Shown: in pieces, positions 54,181 to 63,162 of the stretch | Numbering within the stretch: position 1 is the stretch's first letter | Layout: each line of letters opens with the position of its first letter | DNA from: Photobacterium sp. GJ3 | GTDB taxonomy: Bacteria; Pseudomonadota; Gammaproteobacteria; Enterobacterales; Vibrionaceae | DNA: 64,000 bases | Direction: 5' to 3' | Assembly (NCBI RefSeq): GCF_018199995.1 | Contig: NZ_CP073579.1 | Span: 620,001 to 684,000 of the forward strand | Position numbers and translations under genes: made by a program | Notes under the pieces: model-generated | What the model saw: only the letters and a program-made list of their open reading frames with translations | Databases searched by the model: none | What the model was told of the DNA's origin: nothing

Positions 54181-56895
54181 CTAGATTTGTTCAGCCTCCG
54201 TCTGCAGTGGTAACAAAAGCTCTGCGGTCTGATCTTCAAAATGAATGGCCACCTGAAAACCACTTTTTCTGGCCAGTGCCAGCATTCCCTGATTGGTGGG
54301 CATGGTGATTCCGGTTAAGCGCTGGATGCCACGATGCCTGCAATACTGAATGATGGTATTGAGCAGCATACTTCCCAAGCCTTGCCCCTTTAGATCAGAA
54401 CGGACTAACACGGCGAACTCGGCTTCTTCATTTGTCGGGTCTGAAACTGCACGGCTGACGCCAAGAATGTCGCTTTCTTCATGGGTATCCGGGTCCAGTT
54501 GTACCGCGATATAAGCCATTTCCCGGTCGTAATCGATCTGAGTCAGATTGGCTAATGCTTCGTGATTGAATTCTCCGACTTCAGAAAAGAATCGGTTGTA
54601 CAAATCATCGTGGGATACCCGGGCGATAAAGGCTTTGTGCTTTGGTTCATCCTCCGGTCGAATGGGGCGGAGTAATACAGGCGTCCGGTCTTTGAGGGCG
54701 GTCAGTAACTCCAGCTCTTTCGGATAAGGGCGAATGGCGAGGCGTTGTTGTGTGTCTCCGGAAAATGGGCGGATCGCCATTGACGCATCAATCACCGTCA
54801 TTTCTTCGCCTGCGGCCAGCAGTGGGTGAATATCAAGCTCGGTGATTTCAGGGCAATCAATGATGAGCTGAGATAGCTTAACCAGCAGCTTACACAACGC
54901 GGGAATGTCCAATCGATCCGGCAAACTTCGTTGCTTGATTTTACCGGTTTTCAAAGCATTGATGACCAGGTATCGGGCCAGGGCCATGTTCAGCGGCGGG
55001 ATTGCGACCGCGGCATCACGGTGAATGTCCCATTCCGCGGCTTCGTCTCCAATCAGGATCACAGGCCCAAATACGGGGTCGGTATGAACGGCAATCCGTA
55101 ATTCCTGAGCACCTGCGCGGTTTGCCATGCGTTGTACCAGAAGTCCTTCGATGCGTGCTTTCGGGTAATTGAGTGAGACCCGATCCAGAATCGCCTGAGA
55201 TGCATTGGCAACTTCCGCCGCCGTTCTCAGGTGCAGCATCACCCCATGTACTTCAGACTTGTGGCGAATATCCGGCGAACGCAGCTTGACTGCAACCGGA
55301 TAGCCGATTTGTTCAGCAATATGTGCCGCTTCAGCCGGGTCGGAAGCGATCCAGGTGGGCAGCGTCTGAAAACCATAGTTTTCCAGTAACGGACGCACTT
55401 CATGGGTTTCCAGATGATCAATCTGCTGTGCCAGCAGTTGATCAAGTAATTGATGGACGTGCTCCGGATGGCTTTGTGTTTCACCGAAAGAAGAGGGCGT
55501 TTCCATCAGCTGTTTCTGGTTGCGGCGGTATTCCACCAAATGCATGAATGCAGTGACCGCGCTTTCCGGAGTCCGGTATGCCGGAAATCCAGCCTGTGTA
55601 AAAACTTGCCGGGCTTTTTGTGCCTGATTCTCGCCCGCCCAGTTACTCAGAATATTGAAGTGGATTGTTCTCGGGTGTTGTTTCAGAACCTGCACCAGGT
55701 GCTCTGCCGTTTCTTTACTCGGCGCGATAGCGGAAGGAGAATGCATGATCAGCAGGGCATCAAAGTCATCACTGTCGAGCAGGATTTTTGTGGCAGCTTC
55801 ATAGCGAGAGATGTCCGCATCACCGACGATATCAATCGGGTTGGAAGGTGCCCAGCTGGCCGGTAAAACACGGGACAATTTGTCGACTGTCTCCTGATTT
55901 AAGGTCGCCAGTTTTCCGCCACGTTCTGTTAAGGCATCGACCGCCATAATTGCCGGTCCGCCGCCATTCGTCAGAATCGCAAGCCGTTCACCGCGAAGCG
56001 GGACAGCATGCGCCAGTGTTTCTACGGCCGCGAACAAATCATGGGTGTTATGGACACGCAGCATCCCCGAGCGCCGGATCGCTGCGTCATAAACTGCATC
56101 TAACCCAATTTCTCCCCCGGTATGCAGATGTGCAGCCGCACTGCCGATTTTGGTACGGCCACTTTTGAGCACCAGAATCCGGCGATTGCGTGCCGCCGCA
56201 CGGGCCGCCGACATAAAGCGTCTGGCATCCCGGATGGAGTCGATATAAAGCAGAATTGCCTGTGTTTTACTGTCGCGGCTCAGGGTATCGAGCAACTCAT
56301 CAAAACTGATATCACAGGTATCTCCGAGTGAGATAAAGGTCGAGAATCCGATCCCTTTATTTTTGGCCCAATCAAGAATGGTGGTGCAAACCGCCGCAGA
56401 CTGAGACACAAAGGCAATATTGCCTTTGTTGGCTGAAATAGGAGAAAACGAGGCGTTCAGGTGATGCCAGGGAAGAATCATGCCCATGCTGTTTGGACCA
56501 ATAAGCCGCATCCCGTATTGTTTCGCAACCTCATGCATGCGGATATCTTCCGTGACACCGTCACCATCCAGATCCACATTCATGCCGGCGGCCAGAACAA
56601 TCGCCAGTTTGACGCCTTTACGGCCTAACTGATCAATGAGGGTGACATTGCGGTGGCCTTGCGTACATAAAATCGCGAGATCCGGAATCCGCGGAAGACT
56701 ATTGATATCGGGATAAGCCAGCACACCTGCGACCGCATCATACTTTGGGGTCACAGGCATGATCGGACCGTTAAAATTACCGGAAAGCAGGTTTTTCATC
56801 ACCACGTAGCCAGCCCGTTTCGGGTTATCAGAGGCACCAATGACGGCCACGGAGCGTGGTTTTAGCAGTGATTCAAGTCCTTTCATTGCGTTCAT
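54181..56895 (-). CDS. Bifunctional acyl-CoA-synthetase-like / GNAT protein acyltransferase (PatZ/YfiQ/Pka type)
   Basis: 904 residues. Order: CoA-binding domain (RSVAVIGASDNPKRAGYVVMKN), succinyl-CoA-ligase-like domains (GPNSMGMILP, FVSQSAAVCTTILDWA, AILTNGGGPAIMAVDAL), an ATP-grasp-like portion (YGFQTLPTWIASDPAEAAHIAEQIGYPVAVKLRSPDIRHKSEVHGV) and a C-terminal GNAT domain (TPVLLRPIRPEDEPKHKAFIARVS, acetyl-CoA loop VRSDLKGQGLGSMLL). This is the architecture of the lysine acetyltransferase that down-regulates acetyl-CoA synthetase. E. coli protein is 886 residues. An ATG three codons downstream (MKGLESLL) is an equally good start. Confidence 0.9.
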   Translation of the reverse strand: MNAMKGLESLLKPRSVAVIGASDNPKRAGYVVMKNLLSGNFNGPIMPVTPKYDAVAGVLAYPDINSLPRIPDLAILCTQGHRNVTLIDQLGRKGVKLAIVLAAGMNVDLDGDGVTEDIRMHEVAKQYGMRLIGPNSMGMILPWHHLNASFSPISANKGNIAFVSQSAAVCTTILDWAKNKGIGFSTFISLGDTCDISFDELLDTLSRDSKTQAILLYIDSIRDARRFMSAARAAARNRRILVLKSGRTKIGSAAAHLHTGGEIGLDAVYDAAIRRSGMLRVHNTHDLFAAVETLAHAVPLRGERLAILTNGGGPAIMAVDALTERGGKLATLNQETVDKLSRVLPASWAPSNPIDIVGDADISRYEAATKILLDSDDFDALLIMHSPSAIAPSKETAEHLVQVLKQHPRTIHFNILSNWAGENQAQKARQVFTQAGFPAYRTPESAVTAFMHLVEYRRNQKQLMETPSSFGETQSHPEHVHQLLDQLLAQQIDHLETHEVRPLLENYGFQTLPTWIASDPAEAAHIAEQIGYPVAVKLRSPDIRHKSEVHGVMLHLRTAAEVANASQAILDRVSLNYPKARIEGLLVQRMANRAGAQELRIAVHTDPVFGPVILIGDEAAEWDIHRDAAVAIPPLNMALARYLVINALKTGKIKQRSLPDRLDIPALCKLLVKLSQLIIDCPEITELDIHPLLAAGEEMTVIDASMAIRPFSGDTQQRLAIRPYPKELELLTALKDRTPVLLRPIRPEDEPKHKAFIARVSHDDLYNRFFSEVGEFNHEALANLTQIDYDREMAYIAVQLDPDTHEESDILGVSRAVSDPTNEEAEFAVLVRSDLKGQGLGSMLLNTIIQYCRHRGIQRLTGITMPTNQGMLALARKSGFQVAIHFEDQTAELLLPLQTEAEQI

Positions 56896-57210
56896 TCTCT
56901 CAGCGTTCTGTAGGCGATTGGTGGTCTTATTGCAGGCAAATGTACTTCAGTTTTGTGCTTTGCTGCTGTGAGTGTACTGGAAAACATTAGGAATTGTTTG
57001 TTTCCGTCAGCAGGTTCAGACCTGCATCATTGTATTTTTTTGTTGGCACAAATGGATTAAAAACTGGAATTCGTAACAAAAATCAACCTATTATTGAGGT
57101 AACTTTGATCCTGTGACATAACGCCAATATTAGCGCTCATTCAGAGACACAGGCTTGATTGGCGTCAGGTCGGGGTGCAGAATCTTTTCAAGACAAATAA
57201 ATCAGGCACG
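56896..57210. other. Intergenic region upstream of the SPOR lipoprotein
   Basis: No gene seen. ACGCCAAT (57121-57128) and ATTGGCGT (57158-57165) are exact complements 29 bases apart, which could form a leader hairpin for the following gene. Divergent starts imply promoters for both. Confidence 0.35.
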
Positions 57211-57861
57211 ATGAGAATGAAAAAACTTGCCTTAATGGTTGCAATTACTTCAGCTTTAGCAGGCTGTGCACTGGATAACGAACGTCAAACAATCAACGGC
57301 GCCGTTGTTCCTTCACTGGAAGATCAGGAGCAGGCTGCCCTGGCACAGCAGCAAATCGAACCGGAACCCATGTCGGTTGAGTATGCCGAAGAACCCATTG
57401 AACCACTACGCTCAGGTGATATTGCGGTCACCGATGAAGTGGTGCCGCCTGAGCAGGAAATTGCCCCGGTAGACACACCGGCAATGGCTCAGGAAAAACA
57501 GGTTGAAGTTCAGCAGAAAGCCATGCCTGAAATGGCGCCGGCAGCACCTCAGAAGCCAACTTACGAATATGCGTCAGAGCCGGTAACTGGTTTTACCGTT
57601 CAGGTGCTTGGTCTGAGTAAAAACAATGGCTTTGCGCCTTATGTTGCCAAACTACCCGGAGAACAACCGGTTTGGGTGAACCAGAAAACTTATCAGGAAA
57701 AGCCATGGTATACCTTGCTCTATGGTCATTTCGACACAGTTCAGGAAGCCCAGGCCGCGATAAAAGCCTTGCCTAGTGATATCCAGTCTTTCGGCCCCTT
57801 TGTTCGCAGCATGGCAAAAATCCATCAGTCCGCAGAACCGAAGCTGACAAAAGTTCACTAA
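57211..57861 (+). CDS. SPOR-domain lipoprotein
   Basis: 216 residues. Lipobox ALAGC after LALMVAITS puts the cysteine at about residue 20, so it is probably outer-membrane anchored. A long low-complexity P/E/Q-rich linker (about 40-130) and a C-terminal SPOR domain (GFTVQVLGLSKNNGFAPYV to FGPFVRSMAKIHQ), which binds denuded septal glycan. A cell-division or cell-envelope role is expected from the family. Start at ATG 57211; ATG 57217 is an equal alternative. Confidence 0.82.
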   Translation: MRMKKLALMVAITSALAGCALDNERQTINGAVVPSLEDQEQAALAQQQIEPEPMSVEYAEEPIEPLRSGDIAVTDEVVPPEQEIAPVDTPAMAQEKQVEVQQKAMPEMAPAAPQKPTYEYASEPVTGFTVQVLGLSKNNGFAPYVAKLPGEQPVWVNQKTYQEKPWYTLLYGHFDTVQEAQAAIKALPSDIQSFGPFVRSMAKIHQSAEPKLTKVH

Positions 57862-57876
57862 AAATTGACAAAATAC

Positions 57877-57905
57877 AGCTCTCCTGACCGGGGAGCTTAT
57901 TTTTT
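57877..57905 (+). terminator. Terminator after the SPOR lipoprotein gene
   Basis: AGCTCTCC/GGGGAGCT stem with one G-U pair, 5-base loop, tail TATTTTTT. Confidence 0.8.
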
Positions 57906-58101
57906 GTATCTTTAGCCGATTTCAGCCCTGTGAATCCGGCGTACCGCTTGATGCCAGATTGATAAGATGCAATAGTTGATGCCTTCAGGCCTGCCGACGC
58001 TTTCTGTAGATTTCTGATGACGTTTGGTTCATCTCGGCAGTGCAAACAAGTTTTCGATCTGATGGCCTGATGCCGGCAGACAGTGTTTACAAGGGATCAA
58101 G

Positions 58102-59100
58102 ATGAATCCAATCCAAGTATTACTTCTTTGTGGTGGCGGTGGTGCTGAACACGAAGTGTCTTTAGTGTCCGCGAACTTTGTTGAGCAAAACCTGCAATCG
58201 CTTGATGGGATTGAGTACATTCGTATTGAAATGAAGCAGAACGGCTGGTTTGATAACGATCAACAACGCTGGCAACTGAATCTTGACCGAACCCTTCAAT
58301 CCGAAAGTGGCCAGAAGTTGTCGGTAGATTATGTTATTCCTTGCGTACACGGCTATCCGGGTGAAACCGGCGACTTACAGTCATTGTTAGAACTGGCGGG
58401 TTTACCTTATTTTGGTTGTGGTCCGCAAGCCAGTACCAACTGTTTCAATAAAATCACCTCCAAACTCTGGTTTGACGCACTGGGCATTCCCAATACGCCA
58501 TATGTGTTTTTAAGCGAACAGAGTGAGGCGTCGCTGGCAAGTGCACAGGATGCGCTGAATCGCTGGGGAAGTGTGTTTGTAAAAGCTGCTTGTCAGGGCT
58601 CTTCTGTGGGATGTTACCGCGCAACGGACGAAGCCAGCCTGAAAACTGCGATTGAGCAAGCCTTCACCTTCTCGGATCAAGTCTTGGTTGAAAAAACGAT
58701 CAAGCCTCGCGAACTGGAAGTCGCCGCATATCAATACGGTGATGCGTTAGTCATTACCAAGCCTGGCGAAGTCACATGTCCGGAAGGTAAATTCTATTCA
58801 TACGAAGAGAAATACAGTACGGAGAGCCATTCGACCACGCAGGTTGAAGCGTTGAATCTTTCTGAAGAGCAAGTGAAGCAAATCCGAACTTATGCTGAAA
58901 AAGCTTTTGTGCATCTGAAACTGAAAGATTTATCCCGGATTGATTTTTTCCTGAGTGAAGATGGCGACATTCTGCTGAATGAAATCAATACTTTCCCTGG
59001 CATGACGCCCATCTCCATGTTCCCGCAAATGCTGGCACATTACGGCCACACTTTTTCTGATTATCTTGAAAAAGCAATTCGGAAAGCCGTTCAAGCTTAA
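58102..59100 (+). CDS. ddl: D-alanine--D-alanine ligase
   Basis: ATP-grasp ligase forming D-Ala-D-Ala for peptidoglycan. 332 residues. Motifs: LLCGGGGAEHEVSLVSA with the catalytic glutamate/serine, PCVHGYPGETGDLQSLLELAGLPYFGCG, KAACQGSSVGC, EKTIKPRELEVA, and the metal-binding LSRIDFFLSEDGDILLNEINTFPGMT. Start ATG 58102 with AAGGGA at 7 bases. Stands alone, not in a mur cluster, so it may be the second Ddl; terminators on both sides. Confidence 0.94.
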   Translation: MNPIQVLLLCGGGGAEHEVSLVSANFVEQNLQSLDGIEYIRIEMKQNGWFDNDQQRWQLNLDRTLQSESGQKLSVDYVIPCVHGYPGETGDLQSLLELAGLPYFGCGPQASTNCFNKITSKLWFDALGIPNTPYVFLSEQSEASLASAQDALNRWGSVFVKAACQGSSVGCYRATDEASLKTAIEQAFTFSDQVLVEKTIKPRELEVAAYQYGDALVITKPGEVTCPEGKFYSYEEKYSTESHSTTQVEALNLSEEQVKQIRTYAEKAFVHLKLKDLSRIDFFLSEDGDILLNEINTFPGMTPISMFPQMLAHYGHTFSDYLEKAIRKAVQA

Positions 59101-59115
59101 TGGGATGTCTCCATG

Positions 59116-59145
59116 AAAACGCCAGCCTGACTGGCGTTTTTCTTT
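59116..59145 (+). terminator. Terminator after ddl
   Basis: Perfect 10-bp stem AAAACGCCAG/CTGGCGTTTT, 5-base loop, T-rich tail. Confidence 0.9.
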
Positions 59146-59184
59146 TCGGCTGCAATACTCACTGAGAGCAATGATTAGAACCTT

Positions 59185-59364
59185 ATGTCCACGAACAAAG
59201 AAAAATTGAATCGCTTCATTGCAATGCGACAACGTAACTATCGGGCGAGCCTGAAACTTGAAGGCTTTGAAGTGGATGCTCTGGACGAGACGGGCAACGA
59301 TGAGGCAGCACATAAGTCAGAGGAAGCGCTGATCATACAGCTGAAAAAGGTCTATGCGAGATAA
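59185..59364 (+). CDS. YhfG-like antitoxin of the Fic module
   Basis: 59-residue protein (ATG 59185) in the frame before fic, overlapping its start by 11 bases. It begins NKEKLNRFIAMRQRNYRASLKLEGFEV; the SLKLEG segment fits the class I Fic-inhibitory motif S/T-x-x-x-E-G (Ser22, Glu26, Gly27), whose glutamate blocks ATP binding in the toxin. The same arrangement occurs in E. coli yhfG-fic, and the RNYRASLKLEG segment resembles YhfG from memory. It should neutralise the Fic protein. Below common ORF size cut-offs, so easily missed. Confidence 0.78.
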   Translation: MSTNKEKLNRFIAMRQRNYRASLKLEGFEVDALDETGNDEAAHKSEEALIIQLKKVYAR

Positions 59365-59983
59365 ATATGGCGTTCAGCAGGACCCGGACTGCTACCCGGA
59401 TTCTGCAGTACTGATTAATTTATTAAATATTGAGGATGAAGATGAACTGGCTTTGGCTGAACGTGATTTTACGCGTGTCAGAGCAGAGCATTTTGAACCG
59501 CAATTTGACCAATTTCATCTTACTTATCTGAAAACCATTCATTTTACCCTGTTCCAGGACATCTACCCATGGGCCGGGCACATTCGCCGCGTAGACATCA
59601 CCAAAGGGCAAACGCGTTTCTGCCATGCTGGCAATATCGAACGTGAAGCAGAACGGCTGTTTGCGGCTTTAGAAGCAGATGCTTTTCTGTGTGGGTTGAA
59701 CTTTGATACATTCATTCAACGGGTTGCGCATTATTATTGTGAATTGAATGTCATTCATCCCTTCAGAGAAGGGAACGGTAGAGTACAACGCATCTTCTTT
59801 GAAATTCTGGCCCTGAATGCCGGTTACGAAATCTGCTGGGAAGGGATCAACCTGAAAGAGTGGGTTGCTGCGAATCAAGCCGGCTATTTCGGTGAACTCA
59901 AGCCTCTTGAACGGTTATTTGAGAGAATCACTCAGCCGATGCAGGACACACACTCGCCACAATGGGCATCCAGTCCAGGCTGA
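59354..59983 (+). CDS. fic: Fic-domain AMP-transferase toxin
   Basis: 209 residues. Complete Fic active-site loop HPFREGNGR (catalytic histidine at about residue 135), preceded by the flap region TKGQTRFCHAGNIEREAERLF and by DIYPWAGHIRRVDITKG typical of stand-alone bacterial Fic. No inhibitory helix is encoded in the protein itself; the partner upstream supplies it (class I). It should adenylylate a target such as a topoisomerase, as known members do. Located at the start of the accessory region, next to an integrase on the opposite strand. Confidence 0.93.
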   Translation: MRDKYGVQQDPDCYPDSAVLINLLNIEDEDELALAERDFTRVRAEHFEPQFDQFHLTYLKTIHFTLFQDIYPWAGHIRRVDITKGQTRFCHAGNIEREAERLFAALEADAFLCGLNFDTFIQRVAHYYCELNVIHPFREGNGRVQRIFFEILALNAGYEICWEGINLKEWVAANQAGYFGELKPLERLFERITQPMQDTHSPQWASSPG

Positions 59984-60006
59984 TTGACTGCTTCCTCTTC
60001 GCTGAC

Positions 60007-60975
60007 TTACCTTTCCCAGGGTTTCTTTTTTACATACCGGGCAATTTCAGTATCATGCTTATCTTTGTGACCCGCATACTGAGCGGGCATGGCAGGGCTT
60101 TTCCAGCGCCCCTGAGATTGAATCTCGTGGATGGTCACCCCTGCATCTGAGAGATCTTTCACTGCGCCAACCCGAGGGGATTGTCCGGAAAATATCGTCT
60201 CGTGACTGATGCCAAGCTCGTCGCCAGCACGGCGGAAGACACGATAGATTGATGAATGGTCTAATGCCTGATCGCCAATATTTCCATGGCGGTCGATGCG
60301 TCGGAACAATATGCCGCTATCAAGGCTACCTATGATTAGCCAGCGTTGTAGTGCTTGCGATGCCAGGCTGCTCAATTCAATGCGGTGTTCTTTGACGAAC
60401 AAAGAAATTAATCCGGAAGGGGCGATTTCCAAGTCTTCGACTGTTAATGCTGCGAGCTCACTACGTTTCAGCATGGCTTCGAACATCACCGACCATATGG
60501 CCATATCACGGACATCTTTGGGCTTGGTTGCGAGCGCAAAAACATCCAGCAATTGCTGAAGATGGTCATCCCGAAAGGCGGCAGCATTTTTATAATCATC
60601 CTGCTTTTCTATTCGATACTTGTTCAGCACGAGCCTGACTTCTGTATGCCGACAGGGGTCGGGGAGTGCATGACAGCGGTGCACTAATCCAATGGTGACA
60701 ATGTAACGCTTCAGGCTGGCGAGTTTCCTTTTCTGTGCCATCCGATCAATAAATTCGTGCACAGTTTTCACTGCAGCGGGCAGCGGCTCCATTTTTGTTT
60801 CCAGGCAAAACTCAAGAAAATGGTTCCAGTCATTTTTAAAGGCAAGTAGTGTATTGGCAGAGTACTGTTGATGCGTCAATATACGCCACGCTTCGACATC
60901 CTCGATTGGCACAGAGAATTTTTGGACACTTGCTCGTTGCTTTGATTCGTCTTGAATCGCAGGGATATTTTTCAT
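60007..60975 (-). CDS. Tyrosine recombinase (site-specific integrase), altered active site
   Basis: 322 residues: an N-terminal core-binding domain (about 35-110: SANTLLAFKNDWNHFLEFCLE) and a C-terminal catalytic domain. Catalytic positions: where XerD has GLRVSEL this reads MLKRSEL (Arg to Lys at the first arginine position), SGQSPRVGAVKDL (usual histidine is glutamine, arginine kept), GRWKSPAMPAQY (Trp and nucleophile Tyr kept). Two replaced positions may mean low or no activity, or my alignment is shifted by one residue. No attachment site was identified. Converging with fic. Confidence 0.82.
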   Translation of the reverse strand: MKNIPAIQDESKQRASVQKFSVPIEDVEAWRILTHQQYSANTLLAFKNDWNHFLEFCLETKMEPLPAAVKTVHEFIDRMAQKRKLASLKRYIVTIGLVHRCHALPDPCRHTEVRLVLNKYRIEKQDDYKNAAAFRDDHLQQLLDVFALATKPKDVRDMAIWSVMFEAMLKRSELAALTVEDLEIAPSGLISLFVKEHRIELSSLASQALQRWLIIGSLDSGILFRRIDRHGNIGDQALDHSSIYRVFRRAGDELGISHETIFSGQSPRVGAVKDLSDAGVTIHEIQSQGRWKSPAMPAQYAGHKDKHDTEIARYVKKKPWER

Positions 60976-61021
60976 ACTAACGCACTATAACTTGAAATAT
61001 TGAACACTAATACTATAGATA

Positions 61022-61049
61022 ATACCGACTGAATCAATCAAGTCGGTAT
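61022..61049 (-). terminator. Hairpin between the retropepsin-like gene and the integrase
   Basis: ATACCGACT/AGTCGGTAT, a perfect 9-bp stem with 10-base loop. Reading the minus strand, the tail is TATCTATAG. Likely a weak terminator for the upstream gene. Confidence 0.5.
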
Positions 61050-61084
61050 CTCATTTCGATAAAGACGCTTTACAATCAGACAGG

Positions 61085-61603
61085 TTAATCGTCGTCGTCT
61101 GATTTCTCGACATCGACCAGATAATCGCCCATCAACCAGTTACGGCCAACCAGCAGCTTATATTCTAGCTTGCTGCGGTTTCTCAGGTTCACCGTGATGC
61201 GTTTATGCTCACCATTCCAGCTCAGGTCCATTTTCACCCCATAGCGACGCTCAACACCCTGTGCATTTCGAATTTTGCTGACCTTTACAATTTTTGCTTT
61301 ATAGGTCGCTTTTTCACCTTTCTCATTTTCAGTCGTAAACTCAACCATATTGCCCAGATTTTCACGCATATCGTCGCTTTTATCACCCAAGACACGGATA
61401 TCATAAGCATTGATTGACGTCGTGTTCGCCCCAGTATCAATTCTGGCCAGATACTGCATTTCAAGATCTGAGATTTGAATTGTTTCGACTTGCCCAACAA
61501 TCGACTTCTTTTCCTGAGGCCGGCTTTTTCCTTCTTCAGCTGTCGTGAAAGGGCTGTTCAAAGCGCAGACGACAAACATAAATGGAATCAATACTTTCTT
61601 CAC
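61085..61603 (-). CDS. Retropepsin-like / ATP-dependent zinc protease (RimB-like) family exported protein
   Basis: 172 residues. Signal peptide (VLIPFMFVVCALNSPFTTA), then a small aspartic-protease-like domain: the DTGA motif in ARIDTGANTTSINA, YGVKMDLSWNGEHKRITVNLRNR and the second strand KLLVGRNWLMGDYLVDV, typical of the family formerly called putative ATP-dependent zinc proteases. Start at GTG 61603 with GGAGG 4 bases before it. Acidic tail (KSDDDD). Catalysis is not proven for most members. Confidence 0.8.
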   Translation of the reverse strand: MKKVLIPFMFVVCALNSPFTTAEEGKSRPQEKKSIVGQVETIQISDLEMQYLARIDTGANTTSINAYDIRVLGDKSDDMRENLGNMVEFTTENEKGEKATYKAKIVKVSKIRNAQGVERRYGVKMDLSWNGEHKRITVNLRNRSKLEYKLLVGRNWLMGDYLVDVEKSDDDD

Positions 61604-61710
61604 AAAACCTCCAAGAAAAACCACTTGTCTAAAGTGGCCACTTTATCTATCTAAAATTCATTGTTGTTCAGAGAATTGTCAAAGCCATCACCTGGTAAGC
61701 ATAGATTCAG

Positions 61711-62322
61711 CTAATTGTGCGTCAGTCTCAAAATTGAGCGGATGTCACGATAGCAATCCTCAGTAGCGGTAAAGTGAAATGCCGCCATACCAAGCTGTCT
61801 GGCCGTTTCAACATTCGGCGTATTATCATCAATGAAGAAACAGCTTTCAGGCTGTAGCCCATACTTTTCCATAAATCGTTGGAATATAGCAGGTTCCGGT
61901 TTCAACAGCAGTTCTCTGGCAGAAACCAAGCCACCATGAAAGTCATCAATAAAATCATGCTTGTCGTAAAGCGTATCAAAGAAGGCGCTACTCATGTTCG
62001 TAAGATAGTAGACATGAAAGCCTTTCGCGATGAGCTCATCCAACAACGCTTTTGTCTCTTCGATGAGGTGCAAACTGTTTTGGATATGATGAATAAAGTC
62101 TTCCATACGAGCTTCAGGAAAACCGGTTCGGGCAGCAAACTTAGGGATGACTTCCGCCATGAACATCGTGCCACGATCCAGATCGAGCCAGTCGGTATGC
62201 TTTAACACATTGTTTAGCAACAGATCTTGCTCGTAGCTGGATTGAGTGAATGTCTCCGCAATCTTTCGCGGGTTCCACTCGAACAGCACACCACCAAAGT
62301 CAAAAATTACGTTACGAATCAT
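61711..62322 (-). CDS. HAD-superfamily hydrolase
   Basis: 203 residues. Motif I FDFGGVLFEW, motif II LTNMS, motif III lysine in LLLKPEPAIF, motif IV FFIDDNTPNVETARQLGM, with an alpha-helical cap (about 17-90), so a subclass IA enzyme of the YihX type. The second aspartate position of motif I is glycine-substituted, as in YihX-like sugar-phosphate phosphatases (FDxGN/GV). Small phosphomonoester substrate is unknown. Divergent from the SUI1-type gene. Confidence 0.82.
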   Translation of the reverse strand: MIRNVIFDFGGVLFEWNPRKIAETFTQSSYEQDLLLNNVLKHTDWLDLDRGTMFMAEVIPKFAARTGFPEARMEDFIHHIQNSLHLIEETKALLDELIAKGFHVYYLTNMSSAFFDTLYDKHDFIDDFHGGLVSARELLLKPEPAIFQRFMEKYGLQPESCFFIDDNTPNVETARQLGMAAFHFTATEDCYRDIRSILRLTHN

Positions 62323-62441
62323 ATGCGTTTCCGTTAGGTACCTATTTATTGATATTATTCTGGCTCAGCCTGGTCGCAAACATCTATATTCATCCTGAAG
62401 ACCAGGTCACATTTTTTATCAGGCCAGTAGGACATTTTGCA

Positions 62442-62765
62442 ATGAGTGATAGCAGCCGTTTAGTTTTTTCCACAGAAACGGGTCGAATCAAAGAAGAGAA
62501 AGCAGCACCAGAGCGCCCCAAAGGAGATGGTGTCGTTCGTATCCAGCGACAGACGAAAGGCCGTAAAGGGAAGGGCGTGTGTATTGTCACCGGGCTTGAT
62601 ATGAATGATACCGAACTCAAACTTTTGGCCGCAGAACTCAAAAAGGTTTGTGGTTGCGGTGGTTCCGTGAAAGACGGAAGCATTGAGATTCAGGGCGACA
62701 AGCGCGACCTGCTGAAAACGACACTTGAGAAAAAAGGCCATACCGTAAAACTCGCAGGCGGTTAA
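62442..62765 (+). CDS. SUI1/YciH-family translation factor
   Basis: 107 residues from ATG 62442 (AGGA 9 bases upstream). Polar N terminus, then the SUI1/eIF1 domain: RIQRQTKGRKGKGVCIVTGLDMND, KVCGCGGSVKDGSIEIQGDKRDLL and the C-terminal GHTVKLAGG. Binds the ribosomal P site in E. coli YciH and represses stress translation initiation. Upstream in-frame sequence overlaps the neighbouring divergent gene and is not used. Terminator hairpin follows. Confidence 0.92.
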   Translation: MSDSSRLVFSTETGRIKEEKAAPERPKGDGVVRIQRQTKGRKGKGVCIVTGLDMNDTELKLLAAELKKVCGCGGSVKDGSIEIQGDKRDLLKTTLEKKGHTVKLAGG

Positions 62766-62795
62766 CTCACGCTCCAATCTGACGCGACAAGTGAT

Positions 62796-62817
62796 GCCCC
62801 ATATGATGGGGCTTTAA
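62796..62817 (+). terminator. Terminator after the SUI1-type gene
   Basis: GCCCCAT/ATGGGGC 7-bp stem, 3-base loop, short T tail. Confidence 0.65.
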
Positions 62818-62905
62818 AACACAGGTTTAGTTTGTTACATCAAGCGCTGCTGTTGATGGATTCTGCGAAATCCATCGGTCATACAATGGAATACTTCAGG
62901 ACTGA

Positions 62906-63145
62906 TGGACCATCAATGCTGATGGTTCATTCACGATTAACGGTATTTGTACTATTTTAGGTAACTTGATCAGGCAAAACAGTTATTATTCTGTGGTTTC
63001 AGCGGAAGCAGTTCAGTACTCAGACCAAGCTTTGAATGGCACGCATCTTATGAACGGTTCGCCTGCTGGCCAGACCTATAATGCTAGCATCATCGGGCTG
63101 TACACCAATTACCTAAACCAATACAGCCTGAAATTTACATTGTGA
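62906..63145 (+). pseudogene. Orphan open frame without start, possible C-terminal remnant
   Basis: 79 codons open from just after a stop (62903-62905) to TGA at 63143, reading WTINADGSFTINGICTILGN and ending TNYLNQYSLKFTL. No ATG near the beginning and no ribosome site, but the sequence is protein-like and Ser/Asn/Gly rich. It may be the tail of a surface or secreted protein cut off by an insertion or deletion. No family recognised. The stretch is A+T-richer than the neighbouring genes. Confidence 0.4.
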
Positions 63146-63162
63146 ACGAATAAAATATGAAG

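Noticed and set aside
57773-58045. 90-residue minus-strand frame with a recombinase-like flavour (TIASYQSGIKRYAGF)
   Set aside because: It overlaps the end of the SPOR gene and a terminator, has no ribosome site, and the similarity is too short to support an integrase fragment.
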